Shown: positions 27,645 to 36,445, counted from the first letter of the stretch. The stretch is DNA of 64,000 nt from Paenibacillaceae bacterium (GCA_900766135.1 CAAFUF010000034.1:124001-188000); one strand, 5' to 3'. A program made the numbers and translations. The notes: generated by a model not told the origin, from the sequence alone.

Positions 27645-27726
27645 AATTAACTATTAACCCGCTGAAAAGAGGGTCAACTTTAGTCCGGATCGTTCGTTTG
27701 CGTCTCGTTTGATGTTTGATTCCAGA

Positions 27727-27921
27727 AAATAGCGGTAATTCATGGCGTTATTTTTAGCGATTGGCCCCTTTTTGAACAAATAGCGGTAATTCATGGCGTT
27801 ATTTCTGCGGTTATCCAGCGGATCGCCGACTCATGCGAGAATTAGCGCCACAAAATACCGTTATTGAACGGGATTCACCACATATCGAGCAAATAGCGCC
27901 GCTTTTTACCTCTATTTCACC
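27727..27921. repeat. Four-arm intergenic element (locus D)
   Basis: Arms begin at 27727, 27778, 27840 and 27891. Arms 1 and 2 share an exact 27-bp sequence starting AAATAGCGG and ending GCGTTATTT; arms 3 and 4 match its inverse (AATTAGCGCC..., AAATAGCGCC...). Aligned AGCG positions step by 51, 62 and 51 bp. The rest of the 27645-28181 gap shows no gene; a run of ten Cs lies at 28097-28106. Confidence 0.8.
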
Positions 27922-28181
27922 GGGGGAGGGGGCTGTGTCGGGTAATCCCCTGAATCCCCTGCGACCTTTTACTGATGCCGAAAGATTCCCGGCGCGCGTT
28001 TCTGGCGTCTTGATGGCTGGTCAGGCCACTGCTCAGCCATCCCGGTCCCCGTAGGCTTAGGCTTTTGCTGTCCGCTCCATCATCGTGTTCCACCAGCCCC
28101 CCCCCCTTCCCCGCCAAGTCATGAACCGTAACCTGTCCGCATATGGTTGTACAAAAGACTGGACAAAAGGGGATTACGGTT

Positions 28182-28742
28182 ATGACGGAGGCTTATGAGC
28201 GGCTGGGAGAGCTGTTGACGATCCTGCTGATGGCGGCTGCGCTGGGAATGGATGCTTTATCGCTCGGCGTCGGCATCGGCATGAAAGGAGTCCGGCGGAA
28301 AGACGCGCTCCGCATCGGGACGATGGTTGCTCTCTTTCACGTGCTGATGCCTCTGCTCGGCATTGCGGCGGGACAATACGTCGGGGCGTTGCTGGGGAGC
28401 CTCGCCCGGTATGCTGCGGGAGGGCTTCTGTTCCTGCTCGGCGCCCATATGATCATCAGCTCGGTCAAAGGCAGCGGCGTGCAGTCGATCAACCACCGGA
28501 CCTGGTTCGGCGTGCTGCTGTTCTCGCTTAGCGTCAGCATCGATTCGTTTTCCGTCGGCGTGTCGCTGGGCATGTTCCATGGAGACTGGTTGCTGGCGGT
28601 GCTGGCCTTCGGTCTTTTTGGCGGCGTCATGTCCTTGGTTGGGCTGGCGATGGGGCGAGGGATGGGGCGTTCGCTCGGTGATTACGGCGAGGCGGCAGGC
28701 GGGGCGATATTGCTGGCGTTTGGACTGTTGTTCATCTTTTGA
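28182..28742 (+). CDS. mntP: Manganese efflux pump MntP, 186 aa
   Basis: Six-helix Mn(II) exporter (YwlD). Two related halves each bear a conserved Asp motif: AAALGMDALSLGVGIGMKG (helix 1) and LFSLSVSIDSFSVGVSLGM (helix 4). ATG 28182 has AAAGGGG 9 bases upstream; the frame extends to 28143 without a better start. Confidence 0.9.
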   Translation: MTEAYERLGELLTILLMAAALGMDALSLGVGIGMKGVRRKDALRIGTMVALFHVLMPLLGIAAGQYVGALLGSLARYAAGGLLFLLGAHMIISSVKGSGVQSINHRTWFGVLLFSLSVSIDSFSVGVSLGMFHGDWLLAVLAFGLFGGVMSLVGLAMGRGMGRSLGDYGEAAGGAILLAFGLLFIF

Positions 28743-28766
28743 AACTGCGGCTATTCGTGATAAAAT
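28739..28766 (+). promoter_or_regulatory. SigA promoter of ywlE
   Basis: TTGAAA, 16-bp spacer, TAAAAT with an extended TGA before it; the -35 overlaps the mntP stop. Confidence 0.6.
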
Positions 28767-28818
28767 AAAGGTCCAAGCGCGTGGGGATGCTCCCCGCTAA
28801 ACATGGAGGTGAAAGGGC

Positions 28819-29403
28819 ATGCGCATCTTGTTTGTGTGTACCGGAAATACCTGCCGCAGCCCGATGGCCGAAGGTATGCTGCGCAAGCTGGCGCGGGACC
28901 GGGGGTTGGACGTGCAGGTTCGTTCGGCTGGTGTGGCCGCCATGAAAGGGAATTCCATTTCCCGTCATGCGGAAGCGGTGTTGCGGGATCGGGGGATCAC
29001 GGATGCCTTTGAGTCTACCCCATTATATGCTGAATTGACGGACTGGGCCGATCTGATCCTGACGCTGACGCAAGGGCACAAGCGCCAGGTGATTCATTCA
29101 TTTCCGGGGACAGCCGATAAAATATTCACGCTCAAAGAATACGTCGAAGATAACGCCGCTATTCTAGCCAACCTGGAGGAGTACCGGCGCCTGGCGGCGG
29201 ACCGGGAACTCGCTCGGGCGCTGGGCAGCGAGTGGCCGGTTGGGCAGCAGCGGCGGCTGGAGGAGTTGCAACGGCGGTTGCCTGCTTACGACATTTCCGA
29301 TCCGTTTGGCGGGTCACGGGCGGACTATGACCGGGCGGCGGCGGAGATCGGCGCTGCGCTGGAGAAGCTGATCGCCAAGCTGGAGCGCGGCGAGGGGGAT
29401 TAA
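28819..29403 (+). CDS. ywlE: Protein arginine phosphatase (YwlE-like), 194 aa
   Basis: Low-molecular-weight phosphatase fold. Active-site loop C7-x5-R13 (CTGNTCRS) has Thr at position 11, the residue that gives YwlE its phosphoarginine selectivity; the general acid Asp lies in ISDPFGG near 156. It is about 40 residues longer than Bacillus YwlE, the extra being a Glu/Arg-rich helical stretch around 115-150. Confidence 0.9.
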   Translation: MRILFVCTGNTCRSPMAEGMLRKLARDRGLDVQVRSAGVAAMKGNSISRHAEAVLRDRGITDAFESTPLYAELTDWADLILTLTQGHKRQVIHSFPGTADKIFTLKEYVEDNAAILANLEEYRRLAADRELARALGSEWPVGQQRRLEELQRRLPAYDISDPFGGSRADYDRAAAEIGAALEKLIAKLERGEGD

Positions 29404-29528
29404 ACCTGTTGCATTTGGCTCGCCGATGCTTTATTCTAATAGCAGAAGTTTTCAGATCCGATGTAACTGGCGACAAGAGTGGATCAAACCACGATGGAGC
29501 ATCGGAGTATACGGCCGGTCGCCTGGGC

Positions 29529-29569
29529 AAAGAGCACGACGCGCGTAAGCTGCGTTATGCTCTTTTTTT
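29529..29569 (+). terminator. Terminator after ywlE
   Basis: AAAGAGCA..ACGC pairs with GCGT..TGCTCTTT and is followed by a T run. Confidence 0.75.
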
Positions 29570-29609
29570 GTTGGGTCAGGTCTTTCGTTTGCGGTACGCC
29601 TTTCTCTGT

Positions 29610-29615
29610 TATAAT
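29610..29615 (+). promoter_or_regulatory. -10 box of ywlG(-glyA)
   Basis: TATAAT; a TTGCGG 15 bp upstream is a sub-optimally spaced -35. Confidence 0.45.
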
Positions 29616-29670
29616 AAGGACAGTCTTTGTGTAAATGTTCCGGATATGCGGAGAAAGGAGCGGGCATCAC

Positions 29671-30255
29671 ATGGAGCAGGAAGAGCTTGGAATGATTCGG
29701 GCACAGGTGGCAACGATTGCGGAGGAAGTGGCCGCCGCGGCCAACCTGGGTCCGGGCAAGCTGCTGGTCGTCGGGGCCAGCACGAGCGAAGTGGCAGGTA
29801 AACGCATCGGCACGGGCGGGGCCGAAGACATCGCCGCCGAACTGTGGGCCGGCATCGAACAGGTCCGGGCCCAATACGGCTTCGACGTCGCGTTTCAATG
29901 CTGCGAGCATTTGAATCGCGCGCTGGTGGTCGAGCGGGCGGTGCTGGAGCGGCTTTCGCTGACGGAGGTGGCTGCGGTGCCCGTGCCGAAGGCGGGCGGA
30001 TCGATGGCGGCTGCGGCTTACCGGCGCTTGTCGGCTCCGTGCCTGGCGGAAATGCTCGAAGCCCACGCCGGGATCGATATCGGCGAAACGCTGATCGGCA
30101 TGCATTTGCGCCGGGTGGCGGTGCCGTTTCGCCCTTCGCTGCGGAAGGTCGGACAGGCGCGAGTCACGGCGGCTACGACCCGTCCGAAGCTGATCGGCGG
30201 GGAACGGGCTGTTTATGCGCTACCGCTGAAATCGGATTCCACGCTTTGCGACTAA
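29671..30255 (+). CDS. ywlG: TIGR01440/UPF0340 family protein YwlG, 194 aa
   Basis: Conserved Firmicute protein of unknown function. The start at ATG 29671 is set by AAAGGAGCGGG. Motifs: VVGASTSEVAGKRIGTGG, FQCCEHLNRALVVER and the C-terminal IGMHLRRVAVP. In Bacillus subtilis rpiB (ywlF) lies between ywlE and ywlG; it is absent here. It precedes glyA by 33 bp, a likely operon. Confidence 0.9.
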   Translation: MEQEELGMIRAQVATIAEEVAAAANLGPGKLLVVGASTSEVAGKRIGTGGAEDIAAELWAGIEQVRAQYGFDVAFQCCEHLNRALVVERAVLERLSLTEVAAVPVPKAGGSMAAAAYRRLSAPCLAEMLEAHAGIDIGETLIGMHLRRVAVPFRPSLRKVGQARVTAATTRPKLIGGERAVYALPLKSDSTLCD

Positions 30256-30288
30256 GATAGGATTTCATTATAAGGAGGATAACGGAAG

Positions 30289-31536
30289 ATGGAAAATTTG
30301 AGAAACCAAGATCCAGCCGTGCTGGAGGCTATGAACCTGGAGCTGAAGCGTCAGCGCAACAACATTGAGTTGATCGCTTCCGAGAACATCGTCAGCGAGG
30401 CGGTCATGGAGGCAATGGGCTCCGTGCTCACCAACAAGTATGCCGAAGGATACCCGGGCAAACGGTATTATGGCGGCTGCGAACGCGTGGATATCGTGGA
30501 AAATATCGCCCGCGACCGGGCGAAGGAATTGTTCGGCGCCGAGCATGCCAACGTTCAGCCGCATTCCGGCGCCCAGGCAAACCTCGCCGTTTACCTTGCC
30601 GCTCTGAAACCGGGCGATACGGTGTTGGGGATGAACCTGGCGCACGGCGGCCACTTGACCCACGGCAGCCCGGTCAATGCCTCCGGCTTGTTCTATAACT
30701 TCGTAGCCTACGGCGTACAGGAAGATACGTTCCTGATCGATTACGACGAAGTGCGCAAAGCGGCGTTCAAGCATCGTCCGCGCCTGATCGTAGCCGGGGC
30801 AAGCGCTTATCCGCGGATCATCGATTTCGAGAAGCTGGCTTCCATCGCGAACGACGTTGGCGCGCTCTTCATGGTCGACATGGCGCATATCGCCGGCCTC
30901 GTGGCTGCGGGTCTGCATCCGAACCCGGTGCCGCATGCCCATTTCGTGACGACAACGACCCATAAAACGCTGCGCGGCCCGCGCGGCGGGATGATTTTGT
31001 GCAAACAGCCTTGGGCGGCCGCGATCGATAAAGCGGTATTCCCGGGGACGCAAGGCGGCCCGCTGATGCACGTCATCGCTTCCAAAGCGGTTGCGTTGGG
31101 CGAAGCGCTTCAGCCTTCTTTTAAAACCTATGCCGAAAATGTCGTGAAAAACGCCAAAGTTCTGGCGGAAACGCTGATGGCCGAAGGCCTGAACATCGTG
31201 TCGGGCGGTACGGATAACCACCTGATGCTGGTGGATACGCGCAACCTGAACATCACGGGGAAAGACGCCGAGCATGTGCTCGATTCGATCGGCATCACGG
31301 TGAATAAAAACGCGATTCCATTCGACCCGACCAGCCCGTTCGTGACCAGCGGCATCCGTATCGGTACGCCGGCAGCCACTTCGCGCGGCATGGACGAGGA
31401 AGCGATGAAGGAAATCGGCCGGATTATCGCCGTCGTGCTGAAATCGCCGAAGGACGAAGCGCTGCTGGACAAAACTCGCAAGCAAGTGTCCGAGTTGACC
31501 GACCGTTATCCTTTGTACCCGAACCTGAAATATTAA
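30289..31536 (+). CDS. glyA: Serine hydroxymethyltransferase, 415 aa
   Basis: PLP enzyme converting serine and tetrahydrofolate to glycine and methylene-THF. Catalytic lysine K226 is in TTTTHKTLRGPRGG; LIASENIVSEAV near residue 30 and HGGHLTHGS near 120 are standard. RBS AAGGAGG. Confidence 0.97.
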   Translation: MENLRNQDPAVLEAMNLELKRQRNNIELIASENIVSEAVMEAMGSVLTNKYAEGYPGKRYYGGCERVDIVENIARDRAKELFGAEHANVQPHSGAQANLAVYLAALKPGDTVLGMNLAHGGHLTHGSPVNASGLFYNFVAYGVQEDTFLIDYDEVRKAAFKHRPRLIVAGASAYPRIIDFEKLASIANDVGALFMVDMAHIAGLVAAGLHPNPVPHAHFVTTTTHKTLRGPRGGMILCKQPWAAAIDKAVFPGTQGGPLMHVIASKAVALGEALQPSFKTYAENVVKNAKVLAETLMAEGLNIVSGGTDNHLMLVDTRNLNITGKDAEHVLDSIGITVNKNAIPFDPTSPFVTSGIRIGTPAATSRGMDEEAMKEIGRIIAVVLKSPKDEALLDKTRKQVSELTDRYPLYPNLKY

Positions 31537-31549
31537 TTAAGCCATAACA

Positions 31550-31582
31550 AAGCCGGGAGCAATTCGCTTCCGGCTTTTTTTC
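31550..31582. terminator. Terminator of glyA
   Basis: AAGCCGGGAGC/GCTTCCGGCTT with a 5-nt loop and T run; it also lies 3' of the convergent methyltransferase gene. Confidence 0.9.
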
Positions 31583-31592
31583 GTTTCTGTAA

Positions 31593-32369
31593 TTAATCCG
31601 CCGTATCCTTGACCGCCATAATCCGCAGCCGGCTGGTATCGAGCATCCATTGCCCTTCCTTATATAAAGCGGGCTTGGCGAGTGAAACGATGGCGTCATA
31701 CAGCGGAGCTCTCTCCGAAGGGACGATTTCGGGAAAAAAATATTCCGCAAAGCTATCGAGCCACTTACGCAGGCCTTCCTCGCCTTTTAGCGGCCTAGGC
31801 GCGTCAAGATGCCGGGCGAACGTAACGCGGAAGCCGGTTTGTTCCAAAAGGCCTGCATACTCGCCGATGCTGGGGTGGTACCATGGATTTCGTCCTTCCC
31901 ATGGGAATCCGTACGTTTTCAGAACCTGCTCGATGGCCCCGGTCAATGCGGCGACATTGCCTTTCCCGGCAAATTCGGCCACAAAACGACCGCCTTTTCG
32001 AAGGGCAAGGCGGATCGTTTCCGCGACGGCAGGCGCATCCTGGATCCAATGCAAAGCGGCGTGGGAAAATACGGCGTCATAACGCTCATCACTCCGGTAC
32101 CGGCGGGCATCCGCGATTTGAAGGTTCAGGTCGGGATAACGCTGCTTGGCCCGGCGGATCGTTTCCTCCGATGCGTCGATGCCGGTGGGAAGGGCTCCGG
32201 CAGCGGCTATGGCCGCCGTCAGATCCCCGTTGCCGCAGCCTAGGTCAAGAATTCGTTCCCCTGGCTCCGGCCGCAACCAAGTCAACAGTTCGGTGCCCGG
32301 TCTCGCGGTTGGCGTTCGAGGATCGCGAGGTTCGGGGCGGATTGGTGAGTCGTCTCTGCCCAAGTTCAT
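31593..32369 (-). CDS. Class I SAM-dependent methyltransferase (trans-aconitate methyltransferase-like), 258 aa
   Basis: SAM motif ILDLGCGNGDLTAAI near residue 40, acidic loop TGIDASEE, then ADARRYRSDERYDAVFSHAALHWI, all as in the Tam/ubiquinone-methyltransferase group. The ATG at 32369 overlaps the stop of the upstream flavoprotein gene (ATGA) with GGAGG 8 bases before it, so translation is coupled. Substrate unknown. Confidence 0.85.
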   Translation of the reverse strand: MNLGRDDSPIRPEPRDPRTPTARPGTELLTWLRPEPGERILDLGCGNGDLTAAIAAAGALPTGIDASEETIRRAKQRYPDLNLQIADARRYRSDERYDAVFSHAALHWIQDAPAVAETIRLALRKGGRFVAEFAGKGNVAALTGAIEQVLKTYGFPWEGRNPWYHPSIGEYAGLLEQTGFRVTFARHLDAPRPLKGEEGLRKWLDSFAEYFFPEIVPSERAPLYDAIVSLAKPALYKEGQWMLDTSRLRIMAVKDTAD

Positions 32370-33283
32370 CCGTTTTGCCTCCATGCTTCAAGATTTAACT
32401 CGTTGTTTAGCGCCGCGGCGGCCATGGCTCCGGAGGAAGCTGCCGCGATGGCCTGATGCCGCATCGTTACGGCATCGCCGGCGCTAAAGACACCCGGCAC
32501 ATTCGTTCTTCCGAACTCGTCGACGATGACCGTTCCCGCTTCGTTTACTTGACATCCCAAGGTTTGCGGAAGGTCAGAGCCGATCGTGAGGTCCGGTTTG
32601 AAAAAGATCCCCCTGCACGAAATGGCCGTACCGTCCTCCAGGACGACCTGCCTTACGATCCCGTCGTCTGATTCTATGGAACGGATCGGTGCGTCATAGA
32701 GAGGGACTCCATGCCGCCTTAAGTCTTCGCGATCCGCTTCCGTCAATCCGTCAGGACCGTTCGTGCATAATGTGAAGCGGTCCGTCCAACCGGAGATCAG
32801 CGGGATGAAGTGCATGGCCTCCGCTCCTCTTGTAATGATAACCAAGGGCTCGTCGCGCAATTCCCAGCCGTCGCAGTAAGGGCATACGAAGGCGCTTTTT
32901 CCATACACCTCGGGAAGGCCCGGAATATTGAGCGGCCGATCCTTCATGCCGACGGCAAACAGCAGCTTCTTGCTGCGGAGGGTCAAGCCTTGGGCAGTGG
33001 TGATCTGAAAGTCGCCATCCCTCCCGGTAACGGATTGGGCCGCATCTTCCATAAAAGTGATGCCGGGATAACGGGCAATTTGTTCCTTGGCCAACCGCCG
33101 CAATTCCCCCGGGGGGATCCCGTCACGCGTCAGGAATCCATGGGCCTCTCTTGTTACCGCGTTACGGGGCCGTCCTTCGTCGAGGACCGCTGCTTTTTTT
33201 CGGGCTCTCCCTAGCATGAGGGCGGCATTCAAGCCGGCCGGTCCGCCACCGACAATGATAGCGTCGAACAGGGTTTCGTTCAC
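32366..33283 (-). CDS. Thioredoxin reductase-like FAD/NAD(P) oxidoreductase, 305 aa
   Basis: FAD motif GGGPAGLNAA at 12-21, redox CxxC at C134/C137 (FVCPYCDGWE), C-terminal FAD motif VFSAGDAV. The second dinucleotide motif is degenerate (VIITRGAEA in place of GxGxxA), so the NAD(P)H partner is uncertain. GTG start; GGAGGT 9 bases upstream. An Rrf2-type palindrome sits just upstream. Confidence 0.88.
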   Translation of the reverse strand: MNETLFDAIIVGGGPAGLNAALMLGRARKKAAVLDEGRPRNAVTREAHGFLTRDGIPPGELRRLAKEQIARYPGITFMEDAAQSVTGRDGDFQITTAQGLTLRSKKLLFAVGMKDRPLNIPGLPEVYGKSAFVCPYCDGWELRDEPLVIITRGAEAMHFIPLISGWTDRFTLCTNGPDGLTEADREDLRRHGVPLYDAPIRSIESDDGIVRQVVLEDGTAISCRGIFFKPDLTIGSDLPQTLGCQVNEAGTVIVDEFGRTNVPGVFSAGDAVTMRHQAIAAASSGAMAAAALNNELNLEAWRQNG

Positions 33284-33298
33284 TTTTAATACACCTCC

Positions 33299-33317
33299 AT
33301 GGATCTTTGATATCCAT
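33299..33317 (-). promoter_or_regulatory. Rrf2 operator before the flavoprotein gene
   Basis: ATGGAT-N7-ATCCAT, read on the minus strand as ATTATGGAT-N7-ATCCAT. The left 9-mer and spacing equal the palindrome before the Rrf2 gene. Its edge touches the RBS. Confidence 0.7.
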
Positions 33318-33341
33318 AATTAATATGCAAGAAGTGCCCGA

Positions 33342-33830
33342 TCACTCCTTGGTAGCGGGAAATTTCCCGGCTGCATAGGCTGCGTCCACAACCGATTGGA
33401 TCGTATGTTCCCGCAGATATTGATTGAGTTGTCGTTCGGCGCCGTCCATGACCTGCTTAACGAGGCAGGCGTTGCGGTTGGAATTCTGCCGAGATGATCC
33501 GTGCCCGTGATCTTCTTCGGCAAACATACGATGCTGATGCGATTCCATATTCGAGCATTCGAACAGGTGCTGCCGTCCTTCGATCACTTGGATGACTTCA
33601 AGAAAAGTGATTTGATTCGCAGGGCGGGCCAGCTCATAACCGCCGTTCACGCCCGGCACCGCACGGACGATACCGTCCTGCCGCAGTTTGGACATGATTT
33701 TGGAGAGATAACTTTCCGAAACGCCTAAGGTCGCGGACAACGATTTGATGCCGACGTTCTGGCGGCGTTCCGAGCCCGCCAGATGAATGAGGGCGTGCAG
33801 CGCATAATCGGTGCTTTTCGAATATTGCAT
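33342..33830 (-). CDS. Rrf2-family transcriptional regulator, 162 aa
   Basis: Winged HTH (KSTDYALHALIHLA; GVSESYLSKIMSKLRQDGIV; GVNGGYELARP). Two Cys (LFECSN near 92 and NACLV near 123) flank a His-rich segment (ESHQHRMFAEEDHGHGSS); the usual three-Cys cluster is incomplete, so a thiol or metal sensor is more likely than a classic Fe-S one. It precedes the flavoprotein and methyltransferase genes and shares their operator. Confidence 0.9.
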   Translation of the reverse strand: MQYSKSTDYALHALIHLAGSERRQNVGIKSLSATLGVSESYLSKIMSKLRQDGIVRAVPGVNGGYELARPANQITFLEVIQVIEGRQHLFECSNMESHQHRMFAEEDHGHGSSRQNSNRNACLVKQVMDGAERQLNQYLREHTIQSVVDAAYAAGKFPATKE

Positions 33831-33850
33831 GACCGGTCCTTCCTTTATTA

Positions 33851-33875
33851 ATTATGGATTTAGTGTATCCATAAT
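33851..33875 (-). promoter_or_regulatory. Operator palindrome of the Rrf2 gene
   Basis: Perfect ATTATGGAT-N7-ATCCATAAT about 20 bp before the start codon, suited to autoregulation. Confidence 0.75.
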
Positions 33876-34013
33876 AACGAAGACTTATGCTGGCTGTCAA
33901 GGGCTACAGGAAGCGGAGGCGGTTGCTTTTAAGCGAGTTACTTCATATATAAGCGGTTTCTTTTTGACGGCTTTGCAACATGTTGAAGCGAGGGTGAAAA
34001 TGCGAACTTGGAA

Positions 34014-34022
34014 TGATATAAT
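34014..34022 (+). promoter_or_regulatory. Extended -10 promoter of upp
   Basis: TGA-TATAAT; no convincing -35. The leader before upp is about 80 nt with nothing recognised. Confidence 0.5.
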
Positions 34023-34105
34023 AGACAAGATTTGTGGAGCGTTCGAAGAATGGGAACGAGATGGCAAGCAAAGACTTAGCAATAAAAGCGGAGGGACGAC
34101 GAAAT

Positions 34106-34735
34106 ATGGGAAAACTGGTGGTATGCGATCACCCTTTGATTCAACACAAACTGACTTTTATCCGCGACATGCGGACCAACACGAAGGACTTTCGCGAATT
34201 GGTGGATGAAGTGGCGACTTTGATGGCTTACGAAATTACGCGGGACATTCCGCTTGAGTCGATTAAAGTGCAGACGCCGGTGGCCGAAGCCGAATCGAAA
34301 GTCATTTCCGGACGGATGCTGGGGCTCATTCCGATTCTCCGCGCCGGGCTGGGGATGCTGGACGGGGTATTGAAGCTGCTCCCTGCGGCGAAGGTTGGAC
34401 ATGTCGGGTTGTTTAGGGATCCGGAAACGCTGCAGCCGGTCGAATATTACATCAAGCTGCCTACGGACGTACAGGAGCGCGAGCTGATCGTGATCGATCC
34501 GATGCTGGCCACCGGGGGATCTGCCATCGCGGCCATCACCGCGTTGAAGAACCGCGGCTGCACCCAGATCAAGATGATGAACCTGATCGCCGCGCCGGAA
34601 GGCGTGAAGGCGGTCCATGATGTGCACCCTGACGTAGATATTTACGTGGCGGCTTTGGACAGCCACCTTAACGAGCATGGCTACATCATTCCGGGGCTGG
34701 GCGACGCCGGCGACCGGTTATACGGTACGAAGTAA
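34106..34735 (+). CDS. upp: Uracil phosphoribosyltransferase, 209 aa
   Basis: Salvages uracil with PRPP to UMP. PRPP-binding loop VIDPMLATGGSA near 128-139 and the C-terminal uracil-binding GYIIPGLGDAGDRLYGTK. ATG 34106 chosen for GGAGGG upstream and because the protein then begins MGKLVVCDHPL like its homologues. Confidence 0.96.
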   Translation: MGKLVVCDHPLIQHKLTFIRDMRTNTKDFRELVDEVATLMAYEITRDIPLESIKVQTPVAEAESKVISGRMLGLIPILRAGLGMLDGVLKLLPAAKVGHVGLFRDPETLQPVEYYIKLPTDVQERELIVIDPMLATGGSAIAAITALKNRGCTQIKMMNLIAAPEGVKAVHDVHPDVDIYVAALDSHLNEHGYIIPGLGDAGDRLYGTK

Positions 34736-34849
34736 AGCGATCGTTCCCGTTGCGTGGATGAAGATAAGGAACAATTCTGCGGCGAGATGATCTGAACGTG
34801 GAGGGGCCGGCGGTGACGAGTTGAAGTTGCCCTCCGGTACTCTCTGGTG

Positions 34850-35042
34850 ATTAACAGTAAATAGTGCCGTTATTTTCGGCGATTAGCGCCGTTGAAGACA
34901 AATAACAGTAAATCATACTGTTAATTTGGTCGATCTGGCCGAAAATACCGATTTCAACCGAAAATAACGGTAGATTTTCCAGTAAAATTAGGCGCTTATG
35001 CCGGATATCCGAAAATTAAAGTTACTTTTTACTGTTAGTTGC
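34850..35042. repeat. Four-arm intergenic element (locus E)
   Basis: Arm anchors: AACAGTAAAT at 34853 and 34904, AACGGTAGAT at 34966, TAAAGTTAC at 35017; steps 51, 62 and 52 bp. Arm 4 read inverted (CTAACAGTAAA...) matches arm 1, and arm 3 inverted matches arm 2, so the locus folds back on itself. Confidence 0.7.
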
Positions 35043-35099
35043 TCTGTGGAAAATAAGAATCAAAAAGTTGGGTTATCAGCGCCGAGAAGGTTGGATGAA

Positions 35100-35190
35100 G
35101 TCAGGGAGGGAGTAGCGGAGCGTAGCTTGAAGCTACGTGAGCAACGGAGCGACCGGCTGAATTCAAGATTCGACGTCGAATCAACTTCTG
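35100..35190. repeat. Short inverted-repeat sequence before mnaA
   Basis: GTAGCTT-G-AAGCTAC lies inside a run rich in GGAGCG/GAGCAACGGAGCG, similar in look to interspersed hairpin sequences of Bacilli. No gene called here. Confidence 0.35.
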
Positions 35191-35255
35191 TGAACATGCC
35201 TCGCGATGGAAAGCCTAGTTTTAAATTACCTCTATAAAGGAAGGAATTGAGTAGG

Positions 35256-36410
35256 GTGGGTAAGATTAAGGTAATGACCATCTTCGGCGTCAGACCCGAA
35301 GCAATTAAGATGGCGCCGTTGATTCTCGAACTGCAGAAGCATCCCGAACAGATCGAATCGATCGTTTGCGTCACGGCGCAGCACCGCGAAATGCTGGATC
35401 AGGTGCTGGACGTATTCAAGATCGTGCCGGATTACGATCTGGACGTCATGAAACCAAATCAGACGCTGAATGAAATCACGATCCGTGTACTTCAGGGGCT
35501 GGAAGGCGTCCTTAAGGAAGCCAAGCCGGATATCGTGTTGGTGCATGGGGATACGTTGACCACATTCCTGGCCAGCTATGCCGCATTCCTGCAGCAAATT
35601 AAGGTAGGGCATGTCGAAGCCGGATTGCGGACTTGGAACAAGCTCTCTCCTTATCCGGAGGAGATGAACCGCCAGTTGACCGGCGTTTTGGCCGATCTGC
35701 ACTTTGCTCCGACGGATTGGTCGGCTGGCAATTTGCGTAAGGAAAATAAGCCAGAGTCAGCTATATATGTCACAGGCAACACGGTTACGGATGTGTTTCA
35801 ATATACAGTACAGCCGAATTATACGAACTCTGTGCTGGACTGGGCCGCCGGAAAGCGGCTTATTTTGATGACGGCGCACCGCCGCGAATCGCAAGGCGAA
35901 CCGCATCTGAACATTTTCCGTGCCGTAAGAAGAATTGCCGATGAGTTCGAGGATGTAGCCATTGTCTACCCGGTGCACCCAAGCCCTGCGGTAAGGGAAC
36001 CGGCCTACGAAACTTTGGGGAATCATCCTCGTATTAAACTTATCGATCCTTTGGATGTGGTGGATCTGCACAACTTCTATCCTCATACGCATTTGATACT
36101 TACGGATTCGGGCGGTTTGCAGGAAGAAGCGCCTTCTTTTGGCGTTCCGGTGCTTGTGCTTCGCGATACAACGGAACGTCCCGAGGGGATCGAAGCGGGA
36201 ACGCTGGAATTGGTCGGCACAAATGAGGAGATGGTTTATGAACGGACTAAGGCGCTGCTCAGCGATCGGAACCGGTATGAATCGATGAGCCGGGCGGCAA
36301 ATCCATACGGCGATGGAAAAGCTTCGCAAAGAATTGTCAATGCGATTTGTCACCATTTCGGATTATTGGATGAGCGTCCGGAGGAATTTCACAGAAAGTT
36401 CACAAACTAA
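35256..36410 (+). CDS. mnaA: UDP-N-acetylglucosamine 2-epimerase (non-hydrolysing), 384 aa
   Basis: Interconverts UDP-GlcNAc and UDP-ManNAc, the sugar donor for TagA-type linkage-unit synthesis. Motifs: FGVRPEAIKMAPL at the N-terminus, VHGDTLTT, HVEAGLRTWN, DSGGLQEEAPSFGVPVLVLR. I favour GTG 35256 over the TTG at 35247, which is too close to the AAGGAAGG. Bacillus subtilis mnaA also lies just before the atp operon. Confidence 0.93.
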   Translation: MGKIKVMTIFGVRPEAIKMAPLILELQKHPEQIESIVCVTAQHREMLDQVLDVFKIVPDYDLDVMKPNQTLNEITIRVLQGLEGVLKEAKPDIVLVHGDTLTTFLASYAAFLQQIKVGHVEAGLRTWNKLSPYPEEMNRQLTGVLADLHFAPTDWSAGNLRKENKPESAIYVTGNTVTDVFQYTVQPNYTNSVLDWAAGKRLILMTAHRRESQGEPHLNIFRAVRRIADEFEDVAIVYPVHPSPAVREPAYETLGNHPRIKLIDPLDVVDLHNFYPHTHLILTDSGGLQEEAPSFGVPVLVLRDTTERPEGIEAGTLELVGTNEEMVYERTKALLSDRNRYESMSRAANPYGDGKASQRIVNAICHHFGLLDERPEEFHRKFTN

Positions 36411-36445
36411 CGAAAATTTGTTTTGATCGCGAGCCTAAAAAAGTA

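Noticed and set aside
34998..35237. 79-codon open frame before mnaA
   Set aside because: Covers part of locus E and an inverted-repeat sequence; no RBS or protein-like pattern.
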